Below, piece by piece: positions 43,301-55,329 of a stretch of DNA of 64,000 nt. The stretch is taken from assembly GCA_951230915.1 (NCBI GenBank), contig OX579639.1, positions 5,642,001 through 5,706,000 of the forward strand. Direction: 5' to 3'. This DNA is from Antitrichia curtipendula (lineage: Eukaryota > Streptophyta > Bryopsida > Hypnales > Leucodontaceae). Position 1 is the stretch's first letter; each line of letters opens with the position of its first letter. Made by a program: the position numbers and the translations under genes. The notes under the pieces are model-generated. The model did no database searches. It was not told the DNA's origin and was given only the letters and a program-made list of their open reading frames with translations.

Positions 43301-43733
43301 ACAGAGAACAAGTCACAGTGGGGGTCTATCCATGAAGGCATGTTTGGCTGAGGTGTCATTCTATGGTATCCGTTTTTTCTGTTTAGGAAGGGATATGATT
43401 ATATTGTAATATACATGACTTCTTGTATCTGGATTATCTCTTGAATGTGTAATGGTTGTTTAATAAGTTTTGTTAGACCTCGACTTAGTTAGGTTGTTCA
43501 CGGTTCCTGTTTACTTATTGGAACCCGTTGTATGGTTGCAGGAACCTCAGCAAGCATTTCACGCTCGAATTGCATTTTGTCTTAACACCCATAATGAAGC
43601 AGTGAAAGCCTTACGTTTTCCGCCAGATGCTCATAAAAAGGAACTGGAGAGTGCTGAAAAACGCCGTGAGCGTCAGCAGCAAGAGCAGGAACTTGCAAAG
43701 CATATTGCTGAAGAGGATGATGATGAATTTTAG
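40370..43733 (+). CDS. RPN3: 26S proteasome non-ATPase regulatory subunit 3 (RPN3/PSMD3), nine exons
   Basis: PCI-domain scaffold subunit of the 19S lid, required for assembly and ubiquitin-dependent proteolysis. Exons: 40370-40427, 40854-41044, 41488-41640, 41876-42012, 42107-42161, 42348-42458, 42545-42784, 42968-43291 and 43542-43733. They total 1461 nt, or 486 residues, the family length. All introns are GT-AG and phases agree. The N-terminus MGQDVEMKP matches plant RPN3. Strongly conserved blocks include [54 protein letters not shown] and [18 protein letters not shown]. In the PCI region [27 protein letters not shown] and [10 protein letters not shown] are visible. The acidic C-terminus [13 protein letters not shown] is typical. 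The ATG (ACCATGG) has an excellent context. No defects are seen. Confidence 0.97.
40566..40745 (+). repeat. Direct repeat in RPN3 intron 1
   Basis: A 36-base unit starting CGATGGATTGATTTGGAAGG occurs identically at 40566-40601 and 40710-40745, period 144. Flanking words (GGATGCGAGG/GGATGCTAGG) suggest a larger, partly diverged duplication. Confidence 0.85.
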
Positions 43734-44412
43734 ATAGTTTCTTGGTTCTTCATGATCGACCAAATTTCCTTCAACACTTTCAAGCTCTTCAATTTTGTTG
43801 TCCATGCTTGGAAACTCCTCTTGTAAAGCTTCCAATGGCGATAGAATTATTGTCGTCGTAATGGCTCCTAGACTTAGGGATATTATGTCCTTACTTTTAA
43901 CATGAGCGATGTACATGAAATTTGGAAGACTGTTCACAGATATTGAAACTGCCATGTGGAAAAAAGCAAGTGCTTTTTCTTGTTTATTTCATCTCTCTTG
44001 AAACTGAATTACTGAACTATATTCATGTGATCATTTTGTCCTGATTGTTTTATTGTTTTACAATGTGAACATCAAGACTTCATGGCTTTTCTTACTGGAT
44101 GGCTTGTTCCTCTGTGCAGAGGTCCTTACAATGGAGAGGTTATGAGACCACGCTTGTGGAAGTACTCGCTGAAATGACTTTGGTGTGCAGATGGAGCTGT
44201 TGAGCTGTATTGTGTATCAGGATACTTGGGTCGCATTGTATGTTTGCCATGGGATTAATTTTTCTGGTGTATATGATCAAGTTGACTTCTTAATAATATT
44301 AAATTAAAGCATTGGCTTGATCCCCTCAAGTTCTGCAGTAATTTGAGGCCCTAAATTGCTTCAAAAGACCTAAAGCAAGGCTATGATATTCATCTATTTT
44401 TGTTCTTAACCC
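43734..44412. other. RPN3 3' flank
   Basis: Presumed 3' UTR and spacer, no other gene seen. An antisense ORF at 43611-43955 overlaps the RPN3 end and is a shadow. Confidence 0.4.
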
Positions 44413-45393
44413 TTAACCCCTCACCGCCCAAGGGGCCCAAAAGTGGCCTCACACAATCTAGCAGTCGACTTCAAAGTGCTGTAACTTTTGCGTCCGGTGT
44501 CCAAATTTAACAAAACTTATTGGAAAAGTTGCGCATACTAGACTAGTTTTTGTGGTAAAAATTTCAGATCTATCTAAGATGTATTGGATTTTTAGAAGCC
44601 ATTCAAAGTTCGCAGATTCAATTTCAGTTCACCACACTGCATTGAGATGGCTGCAACTTCGGGGGCTTGTATCTTTTTTATCAAATGTTATTTTTCGATA
44701 AAAAAATTTGGGTTTTGTTCCCCATAAAGTCTACTTAATGTGGGAAATTTTTCATGTCAATCCAAGTTGTTTCAAATGCTTGGGAGCAATTCGAAGTTCA
44801 AAATATAGACATTTCTGCATTACAGTGAACTTCGGCGGCTTATAACTTCTTCAAACAAGGTTCGATTTAAATAATTTTTATTGGAAAAGTTGCGCATACT
44901 AGTCTAGTTCTTGTAGTAAAAATTTCATACCAATCCAAGAAGTCATGATTGACTGAGAGGCATTTTAGTAGAGGTAGGTTCAGCAATAGATGTGATTTTT
45001 TGCTACTTTTTTCACTGTTTTTTGACATTTCAAAACAATTTTGCAAACGCAATGAGTCAATTGAATGATTTTTTTTCCCACCAAAGTGTTTTTCTTTTGG
45101 TTTTGAATCACTTTTTAGTTCAAAGTTTTTTCATTTGAGTAGGTTTAGAAATCGAATTTCACCTCGAATTGTGTTTTGAGGACAATTTCAGCATCTTTTT
45201 TCAACACTAAAACATTATAATCTTTCAATCTATACGGTCAAATGACCTCAAATTTGATTTACAACATCTACAACATGCACACTACAATATTGTACGGTTG
45301 AGATTTTCATACCTTACTCACATTTAGACTTATAACACTTGAAAAGGAAAGTTGTTTTTTGACATGGTTAGGCCTTGGGCGGTGAGGGGTTAA
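44413..45393. mobile_element. piggyBac-like non-autonomous element with TTAA ends (best-preserved copy)
   Basis: TTAA at 44413-44416 and 45390-45393 bound identical 17-bp inverted ends CCCCTCACCGCCCAAGG. The interior is non-coding, AT-rich and shared with 38999-39968 and 47234-48010. The perfect ends suggest the youngest of the copies here. Confidence 0.88.
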
Positions 45394-46139
45394 ACGATGA
45401 GCCAGTCACTGTGGAAATCATCTGTTTGTGTACTGTGAATTGTTGGCTGAAAAATGGAAAAGCACTCGTTGGAAGACAATCTATTGTAGAAGATCTTTCC
45501 TTTCCACACAAGATTTGGAGGATGAATAATTAACAAGTACATCCTTCCCAAATTTTACATTGAACTTCCTCATTGATTGCAAGATTGATGTGCCTAATCT
45601 TCAAAATGTAGGTATTTGAAGCCCTTCAAAAAAGGTGAAGTTTTCTCTTTCAAATTTTTAGAAAAAACAAATATCAATCCTACAACTTGTACATTTTAGC
45701 CAATATGTAGCAACATGGGTTGAGAATAAATGAGAAAAAAATTTAACCAATAACTTTTGTATTCATACTTAAAAAATTATAAAGTGGAAGGTACTACTTG
45801 ATGAAAGAAATAATTAAATTGCTAATTAGTTTGACAAGAGTTTGATTTAATTTTTATTTTAAGAATTGTATTCAGTAAACAACTTCTTTTTTTCAACCTT
45901 CATTGCTCAAAAAATAAATCTTATAACTTTCATTTTAGAAGTCAAAATTGAATGGCTCAATTTTTTTGGTGTAGGTATCAATCTATCCAATCAAATTAAA
46001 TTCATTAACCTATTTAAAATATATAACTTTTGCTGCCTGTTTTGACATTGAAATTAAAAAAACTTGTAACATTTGCAATACTTATTGGAATGATGTGCAA
46101 TAAAGCTTTATATTTTGAGTATGATGAGTAGAATCTATT
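45394..46139. other. AT-rich spacer
   Basis: No gene or element seen. Confidence 0.4.
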
Positions 46140-46686
46140 TTAACCCCTAAGCGCTCAAACGACCATTTTATGGTCGCTGCCCGACTTCGGGCAGATTTTT
46201 CGGGCAAAAAATAACTTTTTTCAAATTTTTTTTTTTTTTTTTTAAGAAAATATTGGATTGTCTTTCAATATTTATATTCAAAACTAAGATCGCTACGGTC
46301 AAACAAAAACTATAAGAGAAATAGCACAAAGAGTCTAGTATTGCCTAGTGTTGAAAAACTTACTATTTGGGGAAAGTGTTGGTGTTTTCATTACTGAATC
46401 TTATGCATTTTTTCACAAATCAATAGAAACCACAATTTTGACCAATCAAAAAAAAATTCAATTGCTAAAGATAGAAATTGTATTTTTGGTGAATTTTTAA
46501 AGTTATATCTTCAAAATTCATTTGAATAGAATCTAAAAATAATTTTATAATTTTGACCATACGGATATTTTCTTCTTTTTGTGCTTCACATTATCTATTT
46601 TAATGCAAACTTCAAAAAAGTGGTAGAACTTATATTTTATAACACATTTGTGTTTTGTCCAAACCCCTTGGGCTTTTAGGGGTTAA
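46140..46686. mobile_element. Short piggyBac-like element with TTAA ends
   Basis: TTAA (46140-46143) then CCCCTAAGCGCTCAAACGAC; the other side reads CCCCTAAAAGCCCAAGGGGT on the minus strand and ends at TTAA (46683-46686). A small GGTCGC...CCGAC TTCGGG palindromic patch lies near 46172. The interior differs from the other families. Confidence 0.75.
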
Positions 46687-47233
46687 AAGCTTTATGCAAG
46701 AAATTTAAAATATAAAGTCAATAGAGCCTACTCAAGTTTTCAAAAAGTCCAAAGTGGACTTCTTAGGCCTTTAGGATTTAATTATAGTATTGCAAAAATA
46801 AATGAAAAAAATGAAAAAATTTAAGCATATATTTTGACAATTCATATAATCCTAGATGATAATACCATGTTAGGTACAACCTTCTACCTAAATCATACAT
46901 CTCTAAAAGCCATTTCAACTCCAATCCATTATTACAAAATTAGTGTCCCAACAAAAATTCATTTCTTGTAGCAATTGAGGTAAGAAGCTCTAAGACTTAT
47001 TTAGCTTTTTGACTACTTTAGCTTTTTAGAGGGCTTCCACACCTCCAAACATTTATCAGTAGATTTTCCTTGAAGGATGAATGGAAGGGCTACATCTAAT
47101 TGAATTTTAATTATATTTCTAAAATCTTTGTAGGACAAGTTATCAATTTTGAAGTAGGAATCACACAATGCTCTAAAAGAGCCCAATTCATGAGAGGTTT
47201 GTTGTTAGTACATTGAAGAATGCAATTGGTGCA
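46687..47233. other. AT-rich spacer
   Basis: Nothing recognised between two TTAA elements. Confidence 0.4.
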
Positions 47234-48010
47234 TTAACCCCTGAGCGCCCCAAGGGACCCAAAGTGTCTTCACATAGTCTAGAGGTCTAATTTGAAGTTC
47301 TGTAACTTTTGCATCTAATGTCTGAATTTAATAAAGCTTGTTGGAAAATGTATGCTCTCCTAATTTGTGTGGTAAAATTTCAAATCAATCCAAGGTGTAT
47401 TGAATTTTAAAGCCATTCAAAGTTCATGGGTTCAATTTGAGTTCATCAAACTGCATTTTGATGGCTACAACTTTGGGGGCTTGTATCTCTTTCATCCAAT
47501 ATTTTTTTCAATAAAAATTATTTTGGTATATGTTCCCTTGAAGTCTAGTTATTGGGATAAAAATTATCATGTCAATCCAAGTTGTTTTGAATGTTTGGGA
47601 GCAATTCAAAGTTCAAAATCCCAACATTTTTGGATTACAATGAACTTTAGCAACTTCTTTCTTCTTCGCACAATGTCCGTTTACAATATAAAAAAGTGGG
47701 AAAAAAAGTTATAATTTTTTTTCTGCTATTTTTTGACATTCCAAAGCCATTTTGCAAACACAACGAGTATTGAATGGTATTTTCTTTCACCAATGTCTTT
47801 GTATGTTGGTTTTGAAGTACTTTGTAATTTAACCCATAGATTCTGATTGAATGACTCTAAATTTGATTCACGTCATCTACAATACATACACTACAAGATT
47901 GTATGCTTGAGATTTCTATACTTTAGTGACATTTAGACAATAAGACTTGTAGCACTTCAAAAACATTGATGTTTTTAAACCTAAAAAAACCTTACGCGTT
48001 TAGGAGTTGA
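47234..48010. mobile_element. piggyBac-like element, right end decayed
   Basis: TTAA (47234-47237) then CCCCTGAGCGCCCCAAGGGA. The interior matches 44413-45393 and 38999-39968, with an internal deletion. The right end GCGTTTAGGAG is followed by TTGA rather than TTAA, consistent with decay. Confidence 0.7.
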
Positions 48011-48162
48011 AGAATTTCATACCTTTGTATTAGAGAACGCTTTTTAGAGATTAAATTGTTTTAGGACCTCCACTAGTTTAGTATATGACATAGTGAGAGC
48101 ACAAAATTTGTATCACTTGCAAAATTCATGTTATTACAATATTTATTTTGGATAGAAATTAG

Positions 48163-48896
48163 TATTCCTTTTGTTCCAAAATAAACCAAGGGCTTACAAA
48201 TATACTTGTCTCCATTTAAATTAGAAATTGTCTCTCCACAACTTAATTGACAACAACTGAAGTTAGTTTAAACATCCTAAAGCAAAAAAAATCCATAGGT
48301 AGTATACTCTAGAAAATATATAGCAGTTCAATCCCTATAAAGGAAATAAAAATGGAACCTCTAACCAACCAAAGGTGATGAATTCAACCTATAATTGTAA
48401 AAAAATTGCTACTTACAAATCTCTTGTTGAGAATTTTTTGGAGTTGAATCACAAAACATCATTGGAATTGAATGTAGAGGGCATCACCAGATTTCACTAC
48501 ACCAATGTTGCTTGGAAAATGATCTAAATTAATAGCACTAGAGCAATTCCACAAAGGGAAAAAAATATGTCAATTTTGATGCATGTTTTCAACATGTGTT
48601 GCTTCACTATTGACTTCCATTCTTTCATGCCTAGTGAGTTTGACTAAAAGCTGTAGTAACTAAGGTAACTCAAGCAATATGGGAGCCAACCCATCACATG
48701 CATAATTATTATAGTGGTGCACATTTCAAAACTGGAATGTACACGATTAGTATAATTTTACCTCTGTTGGGTTGGCTCCCATTTTGCCTATCATAGGTTG
48801 AGTTACCTTACTCAATTCCTTGAAAATAGGAGCAGCTCTAGCATTAATATTACCATTTCTAAGAAACCCTGGATTTATTTTGGGACGGAGGAAGTA
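48163..48896. mobile_element. Stowaway-like (Tc1/mariner) MITE with internal foldback
   Basis: The right end reads CTTCCTCCGTCCCAAAATAA on the minus strand, the widespread plant Stowaway terminus. The left end TTCCTTTTGTTCCAAAATAA is its diverged partner. TA dinucleotides flank both (48163-48164 and 48895-48896). Inside, TAAGGTAACTCAA...ATGGGAGCCAACCCA (48654-48692) is mirrored at 48772-48812, giving a second nested inverted repeat. Non-coding, about 730 bp. Confidence 0.75.
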
Positions 48897-50283
48897 CAAT
48901 GCAGTAATAATTCAACCAGCATTTACTTAAAATAGAGTGACATTAATAAATGAGTGACATAGCAAAAGGATAAATCAGTGTAGAGGACAAGACTTTTGAA
49001 GTAGCTCGAAAACGAGCAGTTCCTCGTCCAATTTCCCACTCATATCCGAAAGGTTATTATGCACAGGAATGAACTTGTTCCACACGAAATCTTCGAATAC
49101 CTCACATCTTTTCAATTGTAGACTACACAGTCGCTTTACATATTCACCGTACAGTACATTGATCAAGCCACCAACATTTGCAAGAGCTTGAGATGAGATT
49201 CGAGAGATTCTCTTTCAGCTCTGCTGCACAAAATGAGACGGGAATCACACGGGACCATACTTGGAAAGAATCAAATCGCATGAGTCAATAGCAAAAGGCA
49301 AACAAGAAAAATGGCCTGGTCCATTATTCCATTGTTACTCAAATCAAGAAAAACTCTCCGGCTAAATCGAACAACCGAGATCCCAGAGTTTGGCAAAAAT
49401 TTAAAGGCCCTTACCAAGTTCCTCTCGAGAATAAGGAAAACGCAATTAATGACTACGCTAATGCTGTTCACAAATAACTAAGTTCTCTTTGACCAGTAAT
49501 TTGTGATGCAATGCCTTCTCAGAAACTAACTAGGCGCAGAATCATTCAACATATCCCATAAACGTGACATGCCCAAGGACATTCAATTACAGGTAGTAAG
49601 TACACTGAGTGTTTTGATGCTAAGACGATCCTTGCTTTGAAGCAGCCAAACTAAGAGAATTCGGTACTTCTGCTCTTACATAATTGCATCAAACCGGGCA
49701 AAATATGGCCACGCGGCATCCACTGATGCACCAACTAACTCCATTTATGATTCAGCACAGTGATCAATTTTCCCATAATTCTCAATAATTCCGCATATCA
49801 TGCAGATGCATGAGCACACTACCACACTGAATGAAAATCACGCTAGATAAATGATGCACTAAATAGTTGACAAAATCTCTCGCAAAAGGATCTCTTGACA
49901 ATAAAGATACACAATTGATAGCCGTCTGCACGCGGCAAATTCAACTCTCATGAAAATGCTTTCAGAGTCCAACGGCATCGTATTCAGGGCAGACCTCGCA
50001 ATAAGAGTTGCCCAACGAGCTGGAAGGTCTCTCCCATGGGAAATTCACTATTTCTAATTCCAAATGACACGGAGGTCTAATTCCATCAGCAAAGTGATAT
50101 GGTTCAAAGACCAGACTGGAGAGGGTGGAGCTCTGGCATTTGCCTACCCTATTGAGTCATCTATATCTTCGTAGTTTTGGCATCTTCTAAAACTTATGCA
50201 ACCTTGATACTATGGTAGATGCAAATCATATTGAAGAGGATTGAATGTGTGTATCTGTGTGCTAACCTGAGCGAAATAATCAA
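48897..50283. other. Spacer downstream of the DEAD-box gene
   Basis: No gene recognised; the part near 50283 is likely 3' UTR of the helicase. Confidence 0.4.
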
Positions 50284-51669
50284 CTACCGGGACTTCTTGA
50301 ATTGCTTTTTGGGCCTGGTACCACCTTTCTCTGGCCGTCCGGGGCCCCGGTTGTTGTCATTACCATCGTCGTCACCTTGTCCCCTCCTCTTGCCCTTCTT
50401 GTTGGAATCCTTCTCCCGCATGTGCATGGTGGCCAGTCTCTGGGCCTCGCTGACTTGCTCCAACATCAACAACACCTCCTCCTGCTGGTGTGGAAATTCG
50501 TCCAATTTCTTGCCGATAAGCTCTTCAATCTTCTGATAAAGCTCGACATCATACTGACATACCATCGAAACAGCTCGCCCTGACCTCCCTGCCCTAGCTG
50601 TTCTGCCCACTCTGTGAATATAGTCTTTGGAATTCGTTGGAATATCGTAGTTAATGACCAGATTAACAGACGGTATGTCAAGCCCTCGACTCGCCACGTC
50701 CGTGCATATCAAGATATTGCAATCGCCAGCTTTAAATTTCGCCAGAGCCCCCAACCTTTTAGGTTGACTCATCTGGCCACTAATAGGAATCGCAACAAAC
50801 CCTAAATTGCGCAGCACTAAAGCAAGCTTCCGAGTGGCTTCGCACGTTCGTGTAAACACCATCGCCGTGTTGCCCGCGAGCTCGTTCAACAGGTACACCA
50901 AGTAACAATCTTTGAATTTCGCAGGGATGAAAAGATACTCCTGCTTTAAGCTGTCTACCGTCGAGTACTTGGTCGAAACCTCGATTTTCACAGGATTCTT
51001 TAGACATGCTCTCTGAAGCTTGGCGACTTTGGTGGTCATAGTGGCCGAAAACAAGTACGTGCGACGCTCCTTGGGGATCACTTTCAGGATTTCGTCAATC
51101 TCCTGCTCGAAATCCATATTCAAAAGACGGTCGGCCTCATCGAGCACCAAGTATTTGATGGTGCGCAAACTGAAACCCTTGGTATTCGTCAAATGGTCCA
51201 CTAACCTGCCCGGCGTGCCGACTACAACGTGCGGCCGCTTCGCCAGCGCCACCGACTGCGCCATCATGTCGATGCCGCCGACTAACACAGCGCACTTCAG
51301 CCCGATCCCCGACCCCAAAGCTTCGAACTGCTCCGCGATCTGAATCGCAAGCTCTCGTGTGGGGGACAAGACACAGGCGAAAAGCGGTTGCGGATTGTCC
51401 AGCAACGCCTGAAGAATCGGCAGCGCGAATGTGGCCGTCTTGCCCGAACCTGTCTGCGCCAGACCAATGATATCGTGCCCTTGAAGCGCCACCGGCACGG
51501 CGTCCACTTGAATTGCCGTGGGCGACTTCCAGCCCAAGGCGTCGCAAGCCTCCGCGAGCTGCTCACACACGCCTAAGCTGCGAAACGATGTCGCCTTCTT
51601 CGTCTCGTCTTCCTCCGAGACCTTCGCAGACGCCCCCATGGCTGCCGATGGCTGCAAAATAATCCGCAC
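50284..51669 (-). CDS. RH10: DEAD-box ATP-dependent RNA helicase, DDX47/Rrp3/RH10 type, intronless
   Basis: Nucleolar RNA helicase; yeast Rrp3 and human DDX47 act in early 18S pre-rRNA processing. All motifs are present in 461 residues: Q motif GWKSPTAIQ (46-54), I AQTGSGKT (71-78), Ia PTRELA (103-108), Ib TPGR (152-155), II DEAD (177-180), III SAT (208-210), [11 protein letters not shown] (322-331) and [13 protein letters not shown] (352-362). [20 protein letters not shown] and [14 protein letters not shown] fit the DDX47 group specifically. The C-terminal tail is basic and low-complexity ([18 protein letters not shown]). Met1 and Met11 (51639) are both possible starts; Met11 begins the region aligned to relatives. 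A telo-box lies about 45 bases upstream, and immediately beyond it a Harbinger element is inserted. The ORF is intact. Confidence 0.96.
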   Translation of the reverse strand: MRIILQPSAAMGASAKVSEEDETKKATSFRSLGVCEQLAEACDALGWKSPTAIQVDAVPVALQGHDIIGLAQTGSGKTATFALPILQALLDNPQPLFACVLSPTRELAIQIAEQFEALGSGIGLKCAVLVGGIDMMAQSVALAKRPHVVVGTPGRLVDHLTNTKGFSLRTIKYLVLDEADRLLNMDFEQEIDEILKVIPKERRTYLFSATMTTKVAKLQRACLKNPVKIEVSTKYSTVDSLKQEYLFIPAKFKDCYLVYLLNELAGNTAMVFTRTCEATRKLALVLRNLGFVAIPISGQMSQPKRLGALAKFKAGDCNILICTDVASRGLDIPSVNLVINYDIPTNSKDYIHRVGRTARAGRSGRAVSMVCQYDVELYQKIEELIGKKLDEFPHQQEEVLLMLEQVSEAQRLATMHMREKDSNKKGKRRGQGDDDGNDNNRGPGRPEKGGTRPKKQFKKSR

Positions 51670-51712
51670 AGCTGCTTCAAGAATAACAACAATAACAATC
51701 CGACCTGCAAAC

Positions 51713-51748
51713 CTGAAACCCTAAACTCTCTAAAACCCTGAACCCTCG
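51713..51748 (-). promoter_or_regulatory. Telo-box-like motifs 5' of the DEAD-box gene
   Basis: GAAACCCTAAACTCTCTAAAACCCTGAACCCT holds an exact AAACCCTA and two near copies, between the start codon and the Harbinger terminus at 51756. Together with the RBM34-like gene it suggests shared control of ribosome-biogenesis genes. Confidence 0.5.
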
Positions 51749-52289
51749 AGCCTCAGGGCCTCTTCACACTATAGCCATCCAAGTCTGGGATTGAGAGTCC
51801 GAAGGAAAAGGCTAATAAAAATTAATAAAAAATTAGATTTGGAGCCTTTGTTTGGCCGTGAAGGAGATCACCTTATTTCCGACCACCTTAAGCAATTTGG
51901 CCCATGTGTAGCATGGAGAAGGTTGGAGAAATTTTTTACCATCTATAGAAATACAAATGAAGGGGATTCCATATTTTTTCAGATTTTCAATCTCAAAAAC
52001 AAAATTACTATGAATTTTTTTCGTGAGGATTCTGTTTGTCCTATTCTCAATATACAGGCAAACCCATTTCCAACCATAGGATGGTTACGAAACCAATGTA
52101 AGTGATCATTGTAGCTTTTAATGTATATGTTGTGATTATTGTAGGCTTTCAATGTCCACCTCACAGATAATTCTACTGCTCTTGCTAGTCATGCTAGACG
52201 TGAGCTGTTATCTACTTGAGAGGTGATTGGAAATGGAATAGCCTAAGCTGCAAGAATGGGATGTTGGTTGGAAATGGGTGATCTCCTTT

Positions 52290-52410
52290 AGTGTGAAGCC
52301 TCCAAAGGCCAAGTCCAAAGCCCAAACCCTTGACAATGAACTCCCACGGCCTTTCAACTTGGATGGCTATAGTGTGAAGCCTCCAAAAGCCTAGTCAAAA
52401 GTCCAAACCC
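52290..52410 (+). repeat. Tandem direct repeat at the Harbinger left part
   Basis: TAGTGTGAAGCCTCCAAAGG... at 52290-52330 recurs with few changes at 52370-52410, period 80. It may mark the junction of two overlapping element ends. Confidence 0.7.
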
Positions 52411-52500
52411 ATATCCTTTTTTTTTGGCTTGTATCCAACTCTCTTCACGTAAATAGTCCATTGAATTTCAGATTTTTTCCTTTCACCTTCACTAATAATC

Positions 52501-53640
52501 ATGGATTCAAGAAAGGAATGCATCCTTGTTCTTCTTTTAATATTTATAGCTATAAAGTATGTCATTGTAGGCATTTCGGCATTACAAAAACTTGCAATTT
52601 TTGAACAAAATGCCCAAATGATGATGATGGTAGTTTTTATTGCAAAAGGGGGGAGGGTGAATTCTGAAAGGAAATGTTGGCAATTTGAAAGATATGGAGG
52701 GTTTGGGGAACATACTCTCATGCGATCATTTGCAAATTCTGATTTTCAAAAGCGCATGAAGGTGAATACATCTATATTTCAATATCTATGTACTCTTTTA
52801 GGGCTTTTAAAAATAAAAAAATAACGCATCTTAGAGAAAATATTAGTGTAGAGCAAAGGATTGCAATGAATCTTTCTCAATTAGCAACCGATAATTCACT
52901 ACAAATGGTTGGTGATTTATTTGGTGTAGGATTGAGTACAACTTCTATAATTGTGGGGGAACGTTGTGAAGCTATAAGGATTCATTTGAAGCCATTGGTT
53001 TTAAAAAAAACAAATCTTGCTTGGATGAAACAAATAGCTGCTAGTTTTGAAGCGCTTCGTAGCACTCCATTTATTTTAGGAACCATAAACGGTAGCTACA
53101 TTCCAATTGTAGCACCATCTCATGATTTTGTAGCATATTATTGCCGAAAAGGATATTATTTATGTTTACTATAAGGGATAGTAGATGCTGATTGCAAATT
53201 TTGGGATTATAATTTTGGATGGGCTGGACGAATTCATAATTGGGCCTTATTTCAGAAATCAAAAATTGGAAAGAAAACTATGAAAGGTGCATTCTTAGTT
53301 TCTTATCTTACAAATTTATTGCAAATGCTACGTATTCTATGAGGCCTTGGTTTTACTCATCATTGAAGGGTGAAAAGGAAGGATTGCCACCAGAAAAGGC
53401 ACATTGGAATTTAATTCAATCAAGCACTTGTATGGCAATCAAAAGGGCATTTGGAATTCTAAAGGAAGATGGCACATTTTTACCAAAAAGAATTGATATG
53501 CCACTTCAGAATGTATCTGATATTGTTACGGCATCCTTGTGTCTTCATAATTTGTGCTTCTTGGAACATGATGAATTTTCTACGGAAATGGCAAAAGAAG
53601 CAAAAAAAATTTGCAAGCTAAAGCAAACATGGCTTTAGAG
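52501..53640 (+). pseudogene. Harbinger transposase (HARBI1-like DDE nuclease), broken
   Basis: Three frames carry successive parts of one DDE_Tnp_4-type protein: 52501-52800, then 52800-53340, then 53290-53640. Visible blocks are QRIAMNLSQLATDNS, LGTINGSYIPI, GIVDADCKFWDYNF, MRPWFYSSLKGEKEGLPPEK, RAFGILK and IVTASLCLHNLC. The first catalytic residue, normally Asp in GxIDG, is Asn. The HD of the second block is HN, and the Glu before RAFGILK is Lys. A TAA at 53173-53175 and two frameshifts complete the inactivation. A further stretch to about 53965 (ESSEEEEINNKEY) continues the acidic C-terminal tail. Confidence 0.8.
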
Positions 53641-53989
53641 AAAATGCAAGAGACAAATGCATTTCACTCCCTAGAATCATCATTGAGGGAAATGAGGAAG
53701 CTACAAAAGGTACATCCATAAAGTGAAGACATTCCATTTATAGAATCAAGTGAAGAAGAAGAAATTAACAATAAAGAATACCTTGAATGTGAAGAAATAA
53801 AGAATATGAGGCAAGAAATAATGAAGATGATGTTGGATGATTCAACTCTAGTTCATGTATTACTAGCGGAGATTTTTTACAAAAGTCATTTAGCCACAAA
53901 TTCAAACATCCAATGGCAAAATTATAACTACAATGATAGTGACTGTAGCTTAGACAAAGAGTAACATGTAGTACTCTAGAGCATATTGA

Positions 53990-55068
53990 TCAAATGGTCA
54001 AATTGGTAGTCTACCATTTTAAGCAGTTCATTTGTTCTCTTAAAGCTTTTCATCAAACCTCTGCTAATTTTAGCCATTTTTTCAAAGATTTGAATGGCTC
54101 TATCATGAAAGTTTTGTTTATCTTTCGATATTGGTGTGGAAATGTTTGCTGGTGTGGAAATGGTGCATTCTCCACATTCGGGGCCAAATTGGTTTGAATT
54201 TGTTCACTATCCATGGTTGTAGCCAAGACATACTTCATTACTTGCCCCGCTTGGTGATACCACTCATCTAGAGCATCATAGAATTTGCTTTCATGCCGAT
54301 CATTGCCCAAAATACCATTGGCCATTTTGTCTTCTTTATAAGCATCAAAAATAGATTTGAGTTTTTTACGACACGCTATAGCAGTGCAGATGAATTTAGG
54401 TAGCATGACAACCATTTTAGCATGAAGCTTTACCCAAGAGTCAGTTTCTACAAGCAAAAGATTAAAAAAACATGAAGGAGTCAAAAATAGCATTGAGAAA
54501 ACAATCACAATATATGTGTTCACTGTGAAAGAAAGACTATGTATGGTATAGAGAGAAGATGAAGGTGGCATTGAACAAGGAAAGGAAGTGGGTGGAAGGT
54601 ATAGCCACATGAATACAAAGATTCTTCATTATAATGGTAGAGATTAGGTTTCAAACTCCAACAACCTTCAGGGCCCAATTTGCCCCAATCCACAATCAAA
54701 AATTTATAAAAGAAAATTAAATTAGGACAAAAATTTCATACCTTGTTTTTTGCTGTTTATAAGGAATTAAGACTCCATTTTTCCTTTCAAGGCAATCAAT
54801 TGGAGAACCTCTAAGTCCTCCCACATTTGATTTGCCTCCTCTCCTTCAATTCTAACTACTGCTTTTCTTTTGGAAGTTGCTTTTTCTTTTGAACAACTTG
54901 TTGTTTAGGAACACCTCTCCTTTTTGAGGATCTGATAATCTCACAATTTCCTTCTTCAACAACCTTCTTGCCTACCCTTTCATCATTTGTCTCTTGACCT
55001 TCTACTCTCCGCTCTTCTCTAACTTGAGCTGAATAGAGTTGAAACGCTCCATAAGAAGTTGGAGTCAA
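53990..55068 (-). pseudogene. Harbinger accessory protein, Myb/SANT (trihelix)-like
   Basis: An upstream part at 55068-54856 is basic (RSSKRRGVPKQQ, KKKQLPKEKQ). The main ORF at 54610-54000 shows WVKLHAKMV, ACRKKLKSIFDAYKEDK, NDRHESKFYDALDEWYH and VMKYVLATTMD, matching the Myb/SANT-like DNA-binding protein that accompanies PIF/Harbinger transposases and carries them into the nucleus. The two parts are in different frames with stops between, so splicing plus a frameshift is needed. It is probably a pseudogene, like its partner. Confidence 0.6.
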
Positions 55069-55329
55069 AAAGTTTTATGCCCCCATCAAAGGCAGCTCGC
55101 TACCAAAAAAAGGATTTTCAGAAATATTGTCCATCTTCACTACTTAAAAAAAAAAAGCCAACACACAACAAAGAGCTGCAAAAATAATGACTTCTATGAA
55201 GACGCATGAGAAAAGGAAAGAGAGAAGAAGAAGAAGGCGCATCCGTCTTTTTGTCTTCCTAAAAACGGTTCTTTAAACCTAAGAGCTGAGATCTTGTCAA
55301 TTGTTTATTTTTTGTTAATTTTTGGGTTT

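Noticed and set aside
51137..51547. 136-codon minus-strand ORF overlapping the helicase
   Set aside because: Alternate frame of the DEAD-box gene.
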